Source of the DNA: Solirubrobacterales bacterium
GTDB lineage: Bacteria; Actinomycetota; Thermoleophilia; Solirubrobacterales; Solirubrobacteraceae
NCBI GenBank assembly: GCA_015655225.1
Contig: JAATFK010000658.1
Coordinates: forward strand, 1-13,833
Reading direction: 5' to 3'
Length of the DNA stretch: 13,833 nucleotides
Below the pieces are notes generated by a model that did no database searches, was not told where the DNA came from, and was given only the letters and a program-made list of their open reading frames with translations. Of the stretch, positions 1 to 7,127 are shown piece after piece. Positions within the stretch are counted from its first letter, which is position 1; each line of letters begins with the position of its first letter. The position numbers and the translations under genes are program-made.

Positions 1-1571
1 CGCACGAGCGGGTCGCCGTGCTCGTCGATCACGATCTCGCCGGAGCCGTGGTCGTGCGAGACGCCGTGCCACGAGGCCATGAACGGGAGCTTGAACAGCT
101 CCTCGCGCTGGCTGCGGCCGTCGGTGAACGCCGGCTGGGAGGCCCACGTGCCGGGGCTCAGCGTGAGCGACTCGACGAGGAACCCGACGTCGCTCTCGCA
201 GTGCGTCAGGTCGAACGAGGCGGCCGACTGGATCTGGCCGCTCCACGCCTCGACCGGCTCGTCGTAGACGCCGGTGACGATCCAGCCGGGGTGCACCCGC
301 AGGTGTCTGCCGGCGGCCGGGCCGCCCAGCTCCGAGCGCAGCAGCAGCGCCGGCGACTCGATCCCGCCGCAGGCGACGACGACCGTCGGAGCCTCGACGC
401 GCAGCCGGGTGGACGAGCCGTCGGGGTGCGTGGCGACGCCCTCCACGCCGCTCGCGCGGCCGGCCTCGTCGGTCAGGACCCGCTCGACCTGGACGCCGAC
501 GACGAAGCGGGCGCCCTCGGCCGCCGCGTCCTCCAGGTACGTTCTCAGCGTCGAGCGCTTGCAGCCGCGCAGGCAGCCGTTGTTGCAGGCGCCGCAGAAG
601 GCGGGGTCGTCGTCGAGCGAGGCGTTGCGCGGCAGCCGCTCGTGGGCGAAGCCGAGCGCCGAGAGGCCGGCGACCATCCGCTCGGTGTTGCGGTTGAAGC
701 GGGTCGCCTCGGTGTTGACGTTGAGACGGTCCCAGACGAGGTCGACGCAGCGGTCCCACTCCTCGCCGTCGAGTCCCTCCAGCCCCATCGCCGCCCACGC
801 CTCGCGGATCGCGTCGGGCGTTCTGAGCGAGACGAGCGAGTTGATGACGGTGCCGCCGCCGAGCGTCGAGCCGGCGAGCAAGCCGACCTCGCCGTGCTCG
901 GACCAGCCGAGGCCGCCGCCGAGGAACATCCGCGAGCCACTCGCGTCGAGCGGGACGAAGTCCGACTCGTTGTAGTACTGGCCGGCCTCCAGGACGATCA
1001 CCGAGCGGCCCGCCTGCGCGAGGCGGGCGGCGATCACGGAGCCGCCAGCGCCGGAGCCGACGACGACCACGTCGGCCGAGAGGGTCGCCTCCTCGCCGGT
1101 CACCTCGGTGATCGGGAGCGTCTTCGGCGCCTCCTCGGGGGAGGGCGGCGTGACGGTCGCGCCGGGGAAGCCGATCGCCTCCCAGACGGGGTTGCGGCCG
1201 TGCTCGTCGTAGGAGCCGACGAGCATCCCGTAGAGCATCGTCGTGAGCTGCTTGACGGCGAAGCGGCCGGGCAGGGACGCGTCGCCGGCCTCCAGCAGGC
1301 GCAGGGTGCGGGCATCGAGGTCGAGCGCGCCGAAGCCCTCCTCCGCGAGCAGGTCGAGGAGGTCCTCGACCGGTCTGCGCACGTGGGGCCGCAGGCCCGG
1401 CAGCTGCTTCGCGACGGCGGCGACGAGGCCGCGCTCGCGCGCGCCGAGGCGCAGCAGGTCGCCGGCCGGCCCGGGGTCGTTGCTCGGCAGCGCCGGCATC
1501 AGCGTGTCGCAGACGGCGTCGAGCGTGCTCGCGCGACGGTCGTCGAGGGCGGGGGCGGTCGGCTCGGTCAT
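1..1571 (-). CDS. GMC-family FAD alcohol oxidase (long-chain alcohol oxidase type), 3' end missing
   Basis: The predicted enzyme is an FAD-dependent oxidase or dehydrogenase that converts an alcohol to an aldehyde, producing H2O2 if O2 is the acceptor. The visible 523 residues start with MTEPTAPALDD. A helical N-terminal extension of about 165 residues is typical of fatty-alcohol-oxidase-like members. It is followed by the Rossmann motif DVVVVGSGAGG (GSGAGG at 172-177), the ribose-binding acidic residue E195 in IVLEAG, and GGGTVIN at 238-244. A cysteine cluster CGACNNGCLRGC lies at 326-337. The C-terminal catalytic His region lies beyond the left edge, so total length and active site cannot be checked. 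The ATG at 1571 is supported by AGAAGGGA at 1580-1587, 8 nt upstream. It is the last visible gene of the operon, 58 bp after the upstream aldehyde dehydrogenase, which could oxidise its product. The family is confident; the substrate is inferred. Confidence 0.9.
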   Translation of the reverse strand, partial: MTEPTAPALDDRRASTLDAVCDTLMPALPSNDPGPAGDLLRLGARERGLVAAVAKQLPGLRPHVRRPVEDLLDLLAEEGFGALDLDARTLRLLEAGDASLPGRFAVKQLTTMLYGMLVGSYDEHGRNPVWEAIGFPGATVTPPSPEEAPKTLPITEVTGEEATLSADVVVVGSGAGGSVIAARLAQAGRSVIVLEAGQYYNESDFVPLDASGSRMFLGGGLGWSEHGEVGLLAGSTLGGGTVINSLVSLRTPDAIREAWAAMGLEGLDGEEWDRCVDLVWDRLNVNTEATRFNRNTERMVAGLSALGFAHERLPRNASLDDDPAFCGACNNGCLRGCKRSTLRTYLEDAAAEGARFVVGVQVERVLTDEAGRASGVEGVATHPDGSSTRLRVEAPTVVVACGGIESPALLLRSELGGPAAGRHLRVHPGWIVTGVYDEPVEAWSGQIQSAASFDLTHCESDVGFLVESLTLSPGTWASQPAFTDGRSQREELFKLPFMASWHGVSHDHGSGEIVIDEHGDPLV

Positions 1572-1629
1572 GCGCGTGGTCCCTTCTGGTCGCGCCCGCG
1601 GGTCGCGACGGCGTGCTGGTGAAGAACTG
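1572..1629 (-). promoter_or_regulatory. Intergenic spacer with ribosome binding site and hairpin ahead of the alcohol oxidase gene
   Basis: Reading the minus strand, this 58-bp gap holds a GC-rich near-palindrome at 1589-1609 (outer arms GTCGCG/CGCGAC, 6 bp, around a CCCGCGGG core). It is followed directly by the purine-rich ribosome binding site AGAAGGGA at 1580-1587 and the start codon at 1571. Every other junction in this operon overlaps or is 3 bp long, so this is the only place for an intra-operon hairpin. It could moderate expression of the last gene or protect a processed end. No promoter was recognised. Confidence 0.5.
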
Positions 1630-3138
1630 CTAGCCCCACAGGAGGGGGCGCTCCGTCGACAGGTCGACGTTGACGACCTTCGGCGCGCTGTACTCGCGCA
1701 TCGTCTCGGCGCTCAGCTCGCGCCCGAAGCCGCTGTCGCCGACGCCGCCCATCGGGGCGCCGACCGGCAGGTCGAACCATCTGTTGACCCACACGATCCC
1801 GGCCTCCAGCCGGCGCGCGACGCGGTGCGCGCGGGCGAGGTCCCGCGTCCAGACGCCGGCGGCGAGGCCGTAGGGGCCGGCGTTGGCGCGCGCCACGGCG
1901 TCGTCCTCGTCGCGGAAGCGCTCCAGGACCGTGACCGGGCCGAAGATCTCGTCGCGCGAGCCGCTCGTGACGCCCTCGGCGTCGCGCAGCAGCGTCGGGC
2001 CGAGGTAGAAGCCCCCGTCGAGCGGCGCGGGCAGCGCGAGCGGGTGGCCGCCGACGAGCGGCTCGGCGCCCTCCGCGACCGCGCGCGCGACGCAGCCGAG
2101 CACGCGGTCGCGCTGGGCGGCGGAGACGAGCGGGCCGAACTGGGTCGCGGGGTCGAGCGCGTCGCCGACGACGATCCGGCGCGCGACCTCGACGAAGCGC
2201 TCGGCGAACGCGTCGTGCACGTCCTCGTGGACGAGCAGCCGCGAGGCCGCGACGCAGACCTCGCCGTTCGCCATGAAGATCCCCGTCAGCGCGTCGGCGA
2301 CCGCCGCGTCGAGGTCGGCGTCGGCGCAGACGATCATCGCGCCCTTCCCGCCCAGCTCCATGATCGCGGGCGTCAGCACGCGGCCGGCGGCGGCCATGAT
2401 GTGGCGGGCGGTCGCGCTGCCGCCGGTGAAGGTGATCTTCGCGACGTCGGGGTCGGCGACGAGCGCGGCGCCGACCTCGGGGCCGAAGCCGGTCACGACG
2501 TTGAGGACGCCGGGCGGGAGGATGTCCTCCATCAGGCGGGCGAACTCCAGCACGCTCGGCGAGGCGAACTCCGACGGCTTGACGACGACCGTGTTGCCGG
2601 TCGCGAGCGCCGGCGCGAGCTTGTTCGCGAGCGTGATGATCGGCGAGTTCCAGGGGATCAGCGCGGCGATCACGCCGAGCGGCTCGCGCACCGTGTAGAC
2701 GAGGCTGTCGGGCGCCTCGATCGGGATCTGGTCGCCGCGCTGGTCGACGGCGAGCCCGGAGAAGTAGCGCAGGATCGCGGCGCAGGTCGGCACGTCGGCG
2801 ACGGTCGCCTCGCGCAGCGGCCGGCCGTTCTCGGTCGCCAGCAGGCGCGCCCAGCGGGCCGGGTCGGCCTCCACCGCGTCCGCCATCTGCCAGAGCAGCT
2901 GCTGGCGCGTGGCGGGCGTCGTGCGCCGCCAGGACGGGAACGCGCGGCGTGCCGCCTGGACGGCGGCGGCGACCTGCTCCGCGTCGGCCTGCGGCAGGCG
3001 CGTCCAGGTCTCCCCCGTGCTCGGGTCGATCGCGTCGAAGTGCGCGACGGTCGCGATCTCCTCGCCGCCGATCCGCAGCGCGTAGGGCGCGTCGGGGGCG
3101 AACGGGTCGCGCAGGAACGGGACGGCGGAGACGGTCAT
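1630..3138 (-). CDS. NAD(P)-dependent aldehyde dehydrogenase (second copy in operon)
   Basis: The enzyme oxidises an aldehyde to the carboxylic acid with NAD(P)+ in the cytosol. The protein has 502 residues, normal for the ALDH superfamily. All key elements are visible: PWN with N164, cofactor-binding K187 in VKPSE, FTGG at 237-240, general base E261 in ELGGKG, nucleophile C295 in NGEVCVAASR, and EIFGPV from 397. The C-terminal half contains WVNRWFDLPVGAPMGG, typical of betaine-aldehyde-like members. The ATG at 3138 lies 3 bp after the synthetase stop and no clear ribosome binding site is visible, so translation is probably coupled to the upstream gene. By eye it is about 60% identical to the other aldehyde dehydrogenase of this operon (4776-6287) and ends with the same Leu/Ser/Glu-Arg-Pro...Leu-Trp-Gly pattern, so the two look like diverged tandem paralogues. 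The substrate is unknown. Confidence 0.95.
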   Translation of the reverse strand: MTVSAVPFLRDPFAPDAPYALRIGGEEIATVAHFDAIDPSTGETWTRLPQADAEQVAAAVQAARRAFPSWRRTTPATRQQLLWQMADAVEADPARWARLLATENGRPLREATVADVPTCAAILRYFSGLAVDQRGDQIPIEAPDSLVYTVREPLGVIAALIPWNSPIITLANKLAPALATGNTVVVKPSEFASPSVLEFARLMEDILPPGVLNVVTGFGPEVGAALVADPDVAKITFTGGSATARHIMAAAGRVLTPAIMELGGKGAMIVCADADLDAAVADALTGIFMANGEVCVAASRLLVHEDVHDAFAERFVEVARRIVVGDALDPATQFGPLVSAAQRDRVLGCVARAVAEGAEPLVGGHPLALPAPLDGGFYLGPTLLRDAEGVTSGSRDEIFGPVTVLERFRDEDDAVARANAGPYGLAAGVWTRDLARAHRVARRLEAGIVWVNRWFDLPVGAPMGGVGDSGFGRELSAETMREYSAPKVVNVDLSTERPLLWG

Positions 3139-3141
3139 CGC

Positions 3142-4779
3142 TCAGCGCGCCAGCACGTAGCCGGCGGACTCGCGGTCCCACGTCGTCGGCGTGACGCCGG
3201 CGTCGCGGAGGACCTGCTTGCGGATCTTGCCGTTCTCGGTCAGCGGCAGCTCGGCGACGAACTCGACGAAGCGCGGGATCGAGAAGTAGGTCAGGCGCGG
3301 CTCGCAGTGCTTCATCAGCGCGACCGGGTCGGGGGACGCGCCCTCGGCGAGCACGATCGCCGCCATCACCTCGTCCTCCGCCATCTCCGACGGCACCGCG
3401 TAGACCGCGACGGCCGAGACGTCGGGGTGCTCCAGCAGCGCACGCTCCACCTCGAAGGAGGAGATGTTCTCGCCGCGGCGCCGGATCGCGTCCTTCAGCC
3501 GGTCGACGAAGCGGACCCAGCCGTCGGGGTCGCGCACGACGCGGTCGCCGGTGTGAAACCAGAGGTTCTGCCACGCCTTCACGGTCGCCTCCGGCATCTG
3601 GAAGTAGCCGGTCGCGAACGCGTACGGGTGGCGGCTGCGGAGGACCAGCTCGCCGGGCGTGCCGTCGGGCACGTGGCCGTCGTTCTCGTCCACGACGCCG
3701 ACCTCGAAGTCGTCGAGCTGGACGCCCATGAAGCCGGGGCGCTGCTGCTCGGGCGGGGCGCCGATCGGCGCGTTCGTCTCGGTCGAGCCGTACGCCTCGA
3801 TCAGGCGGATCCCGAAGCGCTCGCGGAACGGCTCCAGCAGGTTCGTCGGCGTCGCCGGCGAGAGCGCGATGCGGACGCGGTGGGCGCGGTCGGCGGGGGT
3901 CGGCTCGCGATCCCAGAGGATGTTGATCATGGCGCCGAGCAGGTAGGTCACGGTCGCGTCGGACTCGACCAGCGTGTCCCAGAAGCGCGAGGCCGAGAAT
4001 CTCGTGCCGACGACGAACGTCGCGCCGACGACGAGTGCCTGCACGAACGCGTTGATCGCGTTCGTGTGGAAGAGCGGCAGGCAGGTGTAGAGCACGTCGT
4101 CCTCGCGCAGCTCCAGCAGCTCGCCCATCACGATGCCCCAGTGGTAGAACTGGGCCTGCGGGCACTGGACGCCCTTCGAGAGGCCGGTCGTGCCCGAGGT
4201 GTAGAGGATCGCCGCCGTCGTGCCGGGGCCGACCGCCGCGGAGCGCTCGCGGGTGGGACCATCGCCCGTGAGCGGCGGCGCCGGCGAGACGGGCACGCCG
4301 CCCGCGGTCGCGGGAGCGGGCGCCGCGCCCTCGGGCTGGGCGAGGACCCAGACGCGCTCCAGCGCGCCGGTGTCCTCGATCGCGTCGAGGCGGTCGAGCA
4401 GCTCCGCGTCGGCGATCAGCAGCTTCGCCTCGGAGTTGACGAGCGTGTGCTGCAGCGAGGCGGCGCGCAGGGCGGTGTTGAGCGGGACCGCGATCGCGCC
4501 CAGCCAGGCGCAGCCGAGCACCGTCTCCAGCAGCTCGACGCGGTTGCCGGCGAGCAGCGCGACACGGTCGCCGGGCGCGATCCCGGCCTCCGCCAGGACG
4601 GCCGCCGCGCGGGCGGCGCCGCGCGCCACGTCGTCGTAGGAGCGGACGTCGGCGCCGAAGCGCAGCAGCGGCTTGGGGCCATGCGCCGCCGCCTGGCGCT
4701 CCAGCAGCGCCGGCAGCGTCTGCTCGGCGACCGGCAGGCCGCGCAGCGGGTGCTTCGGTCCCCAGGTGAGGTCGCTCAT
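3142..4779 (-). CDS. AMP-forming acyl-CoA synthetase (CaiC / fatty-acyl-CoA ligase-like)
   Basis: The enzyme activates a carboxylic acid as acyl-AMP and transfers it to coenzyme A. The 545-residue protein has the class-I adenylate-forming motifs in order: P-loop YTSGTTGLSKG at 193-203, YGSTETN at 330-336, TGD at 410-412, the hinge region RLKDAIRRRGENIS at 427-440, and the C-terminal catalytic lysine K518 in ENGKIRK. The RRRGENISSFEVE stretch resembles crotonobetaine/carnitine-CoA ligases more than classic long-chain ligases, but the acid substrate cannot be read from sequence. The ATG at 4779 overlaps the upstream stop codon by 4 bp (ATGA), and GGAG at 4788-4791 gives a well-placed ribosome binding site. 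Sitting between two aldehyde dehydrogenases, it most likely takes the acid they produce and commits it to CoA-linked breakdown. Confidence 0.94.
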   Translation of the reverse strand: MSDLTWGPKHPLRGLPVAEQTLPALLERQAAAHGPKPLLRFGADVRSYDDVARGAARAAAVLAEAGIAPGDRVALLAGNRVELLETVLGCAWLGAIAVPLNTALRAASLQHTLVNSEAKLLIADAELLDRLDAIEDTGALERVWVLAQPEGAAPAPATAGGVPVSPAPPLTGDGPTRERSAAVGPGTTAAILYTSGTTGLSKGVQCPQAQFYHWGIVMGELLELREDDVLYTCLPLFHTNAINAFVQALVVGATFVVGTRFSASRFWDTLVESDATVTYLLGAMINILWDREPTPADRAHRVRIALSPATPTNLLEPFRERFGIRLIEAYGSTETNAPIGAPPEQQRPGFMGVQLDDFEVGVVDENDGHVPDGTPGELVLRSRHPYAFATGYFQMPEATVKAWQNLWFHTGDRVVRDPDGWVRFVDRLKDAIRRRGENISSFEVERALLEHPDVSAVAVYAVPSEMAEDEVMAAIVLAEGASPDPVALMKHCEPRLTYFSIPRFVEFVAELPLTENGKIRKQVLRDAGVTPTTWDRESAGYVLAR

Positions 4780-6287
4780 CCCCACAGCTCCGGACGCTCG
4801 CTGGAGAGGCGCATCGCGACCGCCTTCGGGACCGAGTACTCCAGCAGCGTCTCGGCCGACATCTCGCGGCCGTAGCCGCTCGCCTTGACGCCGCCGAGCG
4901 GCTGGCCGGGGACGAGGTCGAACCACGTGTTGACCCAGATCGTGCCGGCCTCCAGCGCGTCCGCGAAGCGGTGCGCACGGGCCAGGTCGCGCGTCCAGAC
5001 GCCAGCCGCGAGGCCGAACTCGGTGCCATTCGCGCGGGCGATCACGTCCGCCTCGTCGCTCCAGGTCTGGACTGTCGTGACGGGCCCGAAGATCTCCTCG
5101 CGGGAGACGAGCGTGCTGCCGTCGGGGTCCTCCACGATCGCCGGCTCGTAGTAGAAGCCGTCCGCCTGGTCGCCGCCGAGCTGGCGGACCTTGCCGCCGG
5201 TGACGAGCGTCGCGCCCTGCGCCACGGCGCGCTCGACGTAGCCGGCGACGCGCTCGCGGTGAGCGGCGGAGACGAGCGGGCCGACCTGCGTCGCGGGGTC
5301 GAGCGCGTCGCCGATGCGGACCTCGGCGAGGCGCTCCGCGAAGCGGGTCAGGAACGGCGCGCGGATCGCCTCGTGGAGGAAGATCCGCGAGGCGGCGAAG
5401 CAGACCTGGCCGTTCTGGAAGGCGATCCCCATCAGCGCGTCGGCGACCGCCAGCTCGAGGTCGGCGTCCTCGCAGATCACGAAGGCGCTCTTGCCGCCCA
5501 GCTCCAGGATCGCCGGCGTGATCTGGTCGGCCGCGGCATGCAGGATGTGGCGGGCGGTCGGGATCCCGCCGGTGAAGGAGATCTTGTCGATGCCGGGGTG
5601 GGCGACGAGCGCGGCGCCCGCGTCGGGGCCGAAGCCGGTGAGGACATTGACGACGCCCGGCGGGATCAGGTCGCGCGTGCGCAGGCCGAACTCGACGACG
5701 CTGGCGGCCGCGAACTCGGACGGCTTCATCACGACCGTGTTGCCGGTCGCGAGCGCCGGGGCGAGCTTCAGGGCGGTCGAGATCAGCGGCGAGTTCCAGG
5801 GGATCAGCGACGCGATCACGCCGACCGGCTCGCGCTGGGTCCAGACGCGCAGGCCGGGGTCGCCGGTCGCGACGTGGTCGCCGTCGGTCGCGCGGGCGAG
5901 GCCGGCGTAGTAGCGGAAGATGCCGGCGGCGGTGGGGACGTCGGCCATCGCCGCCTCGCGGATCGGACGGCCGTTCTCGGTCGCCAGCAGCGCCGGCCAC
6001 TCGGGGTCGGCCTCGATCCGGTCGGCGATCGCGTCGAGCAGCGCCTGGCGCTGGGCGGGGGTGCTGCGACGCCAGCCGGTCAGCGCGCCACGCGCGGCCG
6101 TGACGGCCGCCTCGACGTGCTCGGGCCCGGCCTGCGCGAGCCGCGCCCAGGGCCGGCCGACGCTCGGGTCGATCGCGTCGAACGTCTCCTCCGTCGTGAC
6201 CTCGGCGCCGCCGATCACGAGCGGATAGGGCTCCTCGCGGGTGAAGGCGATGCGGTCCGTCGCTCGGTCGGTCTGCACGTCGGTCAT
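4776..6287 (-). CDS. NAD(P)-dependent aldehyde dehydrogenase (first gene of operon)
   Basis: This is a cytosolic aldehyde dehydrogenase of 503 residues. Visible catalytic elements are N165 in IPWNSP, K188 in VMKPSE, SFTGG near 237-241, general base E262 in ELGGKS, nucleophile C296 in NGQVCFAASR, and EEIFGPV from 397. All are intact, so an active enzyme is expected. It opens the operon: its ATG at 6287 is preceded by AAAGGA at 6292-6297, and a promoter-like element with a palindrome lies about 100 bp upstream. Its stop overlaps the start of the acyl-CoA synthetase by 4 bp. Its paralogue at 1630-3138 differs mainly around residues 130-150 and in the segment 360-395. The two may therefore handle different aldehydes, for example one from the amine oxidase and one from the alcohol oxidase. 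That division of labour is inference. Confidence 0.95.
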   Translation of the reverse strand: MTDVQTDRATDRIAFTREEPYPLVIGGAEVTTEETFDAIDPSVGRPWARLAQAGPEHVEAAVTAARGALTGWRRSTPAQRQALLDAIADRIEADPEWPALLATENGRPIREAAMADVPTAAGIFRYYAGLARATDGDHVATGDPGLRVWTQREPVGVIASLIPWNSPLISTALKLAPALATGNTVVMKPSEFAAASVVEFGLRTRDLIPPGVVNVLTGFGPDAGAALVAHPGIDKISFTGGIPTARHILHAAADQITPAILELGGKSAFVICEDADLELAVADALMGIAFQNGQVCFAASRIFLHEAIRAPFLTRFAERLAEVRIGDALDPATQVGPLVSAAHRERVAGYVERAVAQGATLVTGGKVRQLGGDQADGFYYEPAIVEDPDGSTLVSREEIFGPVTTVQTWSDEADVIARANGTEFGLAAGVWTRDLARAHRFADALEAGTIWVNTWFDLVPGQPLGGVKASGYGREMSAETLLEYSVPKAVAMRLSSERPELWG

Positions 6288-6297
6288 GAGGTCCTTT
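6288..6297 (-). promoter_or_regulatory. Ribosome binding site for the first aldehyde dehydrogenase
   Basis: On the minus strand AAAGGA (6292-6297) lies 4 nt before the ATG at 6287. It is one of the few clear Shine-Dalgarno sequences in the window and fixes this start codon. It also agrees with a transcript that has a real 5' leader, unlike the divergent genes nearby. Confidence 0.6.
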
Positions 6298-6350
6298 GCT
6301 CTGCGGGGCTCTGCTGGGCGGTCGTGCTCTGCGGGCGCTGCTGGGAGGCA
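6297..6350 (-). repeat. Imperfect tandem repeat (about 28 bp x 2) in the operon leader
   Basis: On the plus strand TGCTCTGCGGG occurs at 6297-6307 and again at 6325-6335, 28 bp apart. Each copy is followed by CTGCTGGG (6311-6318 and 6338-6345). The two units are about 28 bp with small differences. They lie between the predicted promoter at 6384-6412 and the ribosome binding site at 6292-6297, so they would be in the 5' leader of the operon mRNA. No function is recognised. Slipped duplication is the simplest origin. Confidence 0.55.
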
Positions 6351-6383
6351 CTCGAGCGCACCGCCAGGCGACCCGATCCCGCT

Positions 6384-6412
6384 ATTTGATCACAGATCAT
6401 CTTCGGCTTCAA
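6384..6412 (-). promoter_or_regulatory. Predicted operon promoter with overlapping 13-bp palindromic operator
   Basis: Reading the minus strand, TTGAAG (6412-6407) is followed 17 bp later by TCAAAT (6389-6384), each matching 4 of 6 bases of the sigma-70-type consensus. The perfect inverted repeat TGATC-ACA-GATCA at 6387-6399 fills the downstream part of the spacer and covers half of the -10. It is AT-rich against very GC-rich surroundings. The -35 overlaps the tetR stop codon, so the operon can be transcribed apart from tetR. A dimeric repressor bound here would block RNA polymerase. The adjacent TetR protein is the obvious candidate, although the same dyad was not found in the tetR/amine oxidase intergenic region. 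Confidence 0.5.
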
Positions 6413-7062
6413 CGGGCGCCCGGGAGCGGCGGCTCGTGCGCGGCAAGCCGCAGGAGCGACTGCAGCGCGGCGACCGACGCGGCCGTCTCCTCCGGCCGGT
6501 CGTAGATCAGCTGCTGCAGCGTGAGGCCGTCGAGCGCCGCGAAGACGAGGCGGGCAAGCGGGCCGTCGTCGGCGATCCCGAGCGCGTCGAGCGTGCGCGC
6601 GGTGACGGCGACGTACTCGTCGTAGAGCGCCCGCACCTCGGGGACCAGCTCGGGCCGGCGGCGCGCCTCCAGCGCCAGCTCGAACTGGAGCACCTGGGCC
6701 TCGGGGGCGTTGCTGACGAGGTCGGGGAGCTGGGCGGCGAAGTCGGCGAGGGCGCCGCTGGCGGGCGCCAGCGAGGAGGCCGCGATCGCCTCGCCGCGCG
6801 CCTTCGCGACGGCCGCCTCGATGAGCGCGTCGCGCGAGCCGAAGTGGTAGCCGACGAGGCCGTGGGTCGTCCCCGCCTCGCGCGCCACGGCGCGGTAGGT
6901 CAGCCCCGCGAAGCCGTCGCGGGCGACGACCCGGGCGGCCGCGTCGAGGAGGGCGTCGCGGCCCTCGGCGTAGGAGGGGCGCGGGGGTGGCGGAGCGGTT
7001 TGCGCGGGCTGCGCGGCCGGGGTCGGCGGGGCGGGCTGCGAGGTCGGCGGCGCGGGCTCCAT
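6409..7062 (-). CDS. TetR-family transcriptional regulator
   Basis: This is a 217-residue DNA-binding regulator. After a Pro/Ala-rich tail of about 30 residues comes a typical TetR N-terminal domain: helix 1 RDALLDAAARVVARDGF, then the helix-turn-helix with LTYRAVAREAGTTHGLVGYHF at about 54-74 and SRDALIEAA. The C-terminal half (about 90-217) is the variable ligand-binding and dimerisation domain and gives no clue to the ligand. The ATG at 7062 has no ribosome binding site but sits 6 nt after a TAGATT -10-like hexamer, suggesting a leaderless mRNA. The gene is divergent from the copper amine oxidase and lies 121 bp upstream of the aldehyde dehydrogenase operon on the same strand, so it probably controls one or both. 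An amine, aldehyde, acid or acyl-CoA of the pathway could be the inducer (inference). Confidence 0.92.
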   Translation of the reverse strand: MEPAPPTSQPAPPTPAAQPAQTAPPPPRPSYAEGRDALLDAAARVVARDGFAGLTYRAVAREAGTTHGLVGYHFGSRDALIEAAVAKARGEAIAASSLAPASGALADFAAQLPDLVSNAPEAQVLQFELALEARRRPELVPEVRALYDEYVAVTARTLDALGIADDGPLARLVFAALDGLTLQQLIYDRPEETAASVAALQSLLRLAAHEPPLPGAR

Positions 7063-7127
7063 CGACTCAATCTACCCGCCGGCTCGCAAACTTGACAGTT
7101 GGATAGTTCGATGATGTGCTGAGAGGC
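7063..7127. promoter_or_regulatory. Divergent promoter region between tetR and the amine oxidase
   Basis: This 65-bp spacer is AT-rich relative to the genes. On the plus strand a perfect -35 hexamer TTGACA is at 7092-7097. A weak -10 (TGTGCT, 7115-7120) follows after 17 bp, placing transcription start at about the ATG at 7128. On the minus strand TAGATT (7069-7074) lies 6 nt before the tetR ATG. Between them are two tandem 8-mers, AGTTGGAT (7097-7104) and AGTTCGAT (7105-7112), plus an AACT at 7089-7092 inverted relative to them. These could be operator half-sites that let the TetR protein control both directions. Confidence 0.45.

Noticed and set aside
18..1622. A 534-codon plus-strand open frame antisense to the alcohol oxidase
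   Set aside because: The opposite strand carries the GMC Rossmann, GGGTVIN and Cys motifs. The plus-strand product is compositionally biased and featureless.
1243..4875. A 1210-codon open frame on the plus strand opposite the aldehyde dehydrogenase and ligase genes
   Set aside because: Its product is a low-complexity Arg/Ala/Gly/Asp-rich string with no domain. It is antisense to two genes with intact catalytic motifs and stays open only because GC-rich DNA has few stops.
1568..5029. A 1153-codon minus-strand open frame across three genes
   Set aside because: It is an out-of-frame shadow of the aldehyde dehydrogenase and ligase genes, Arg-rich with no family motif.
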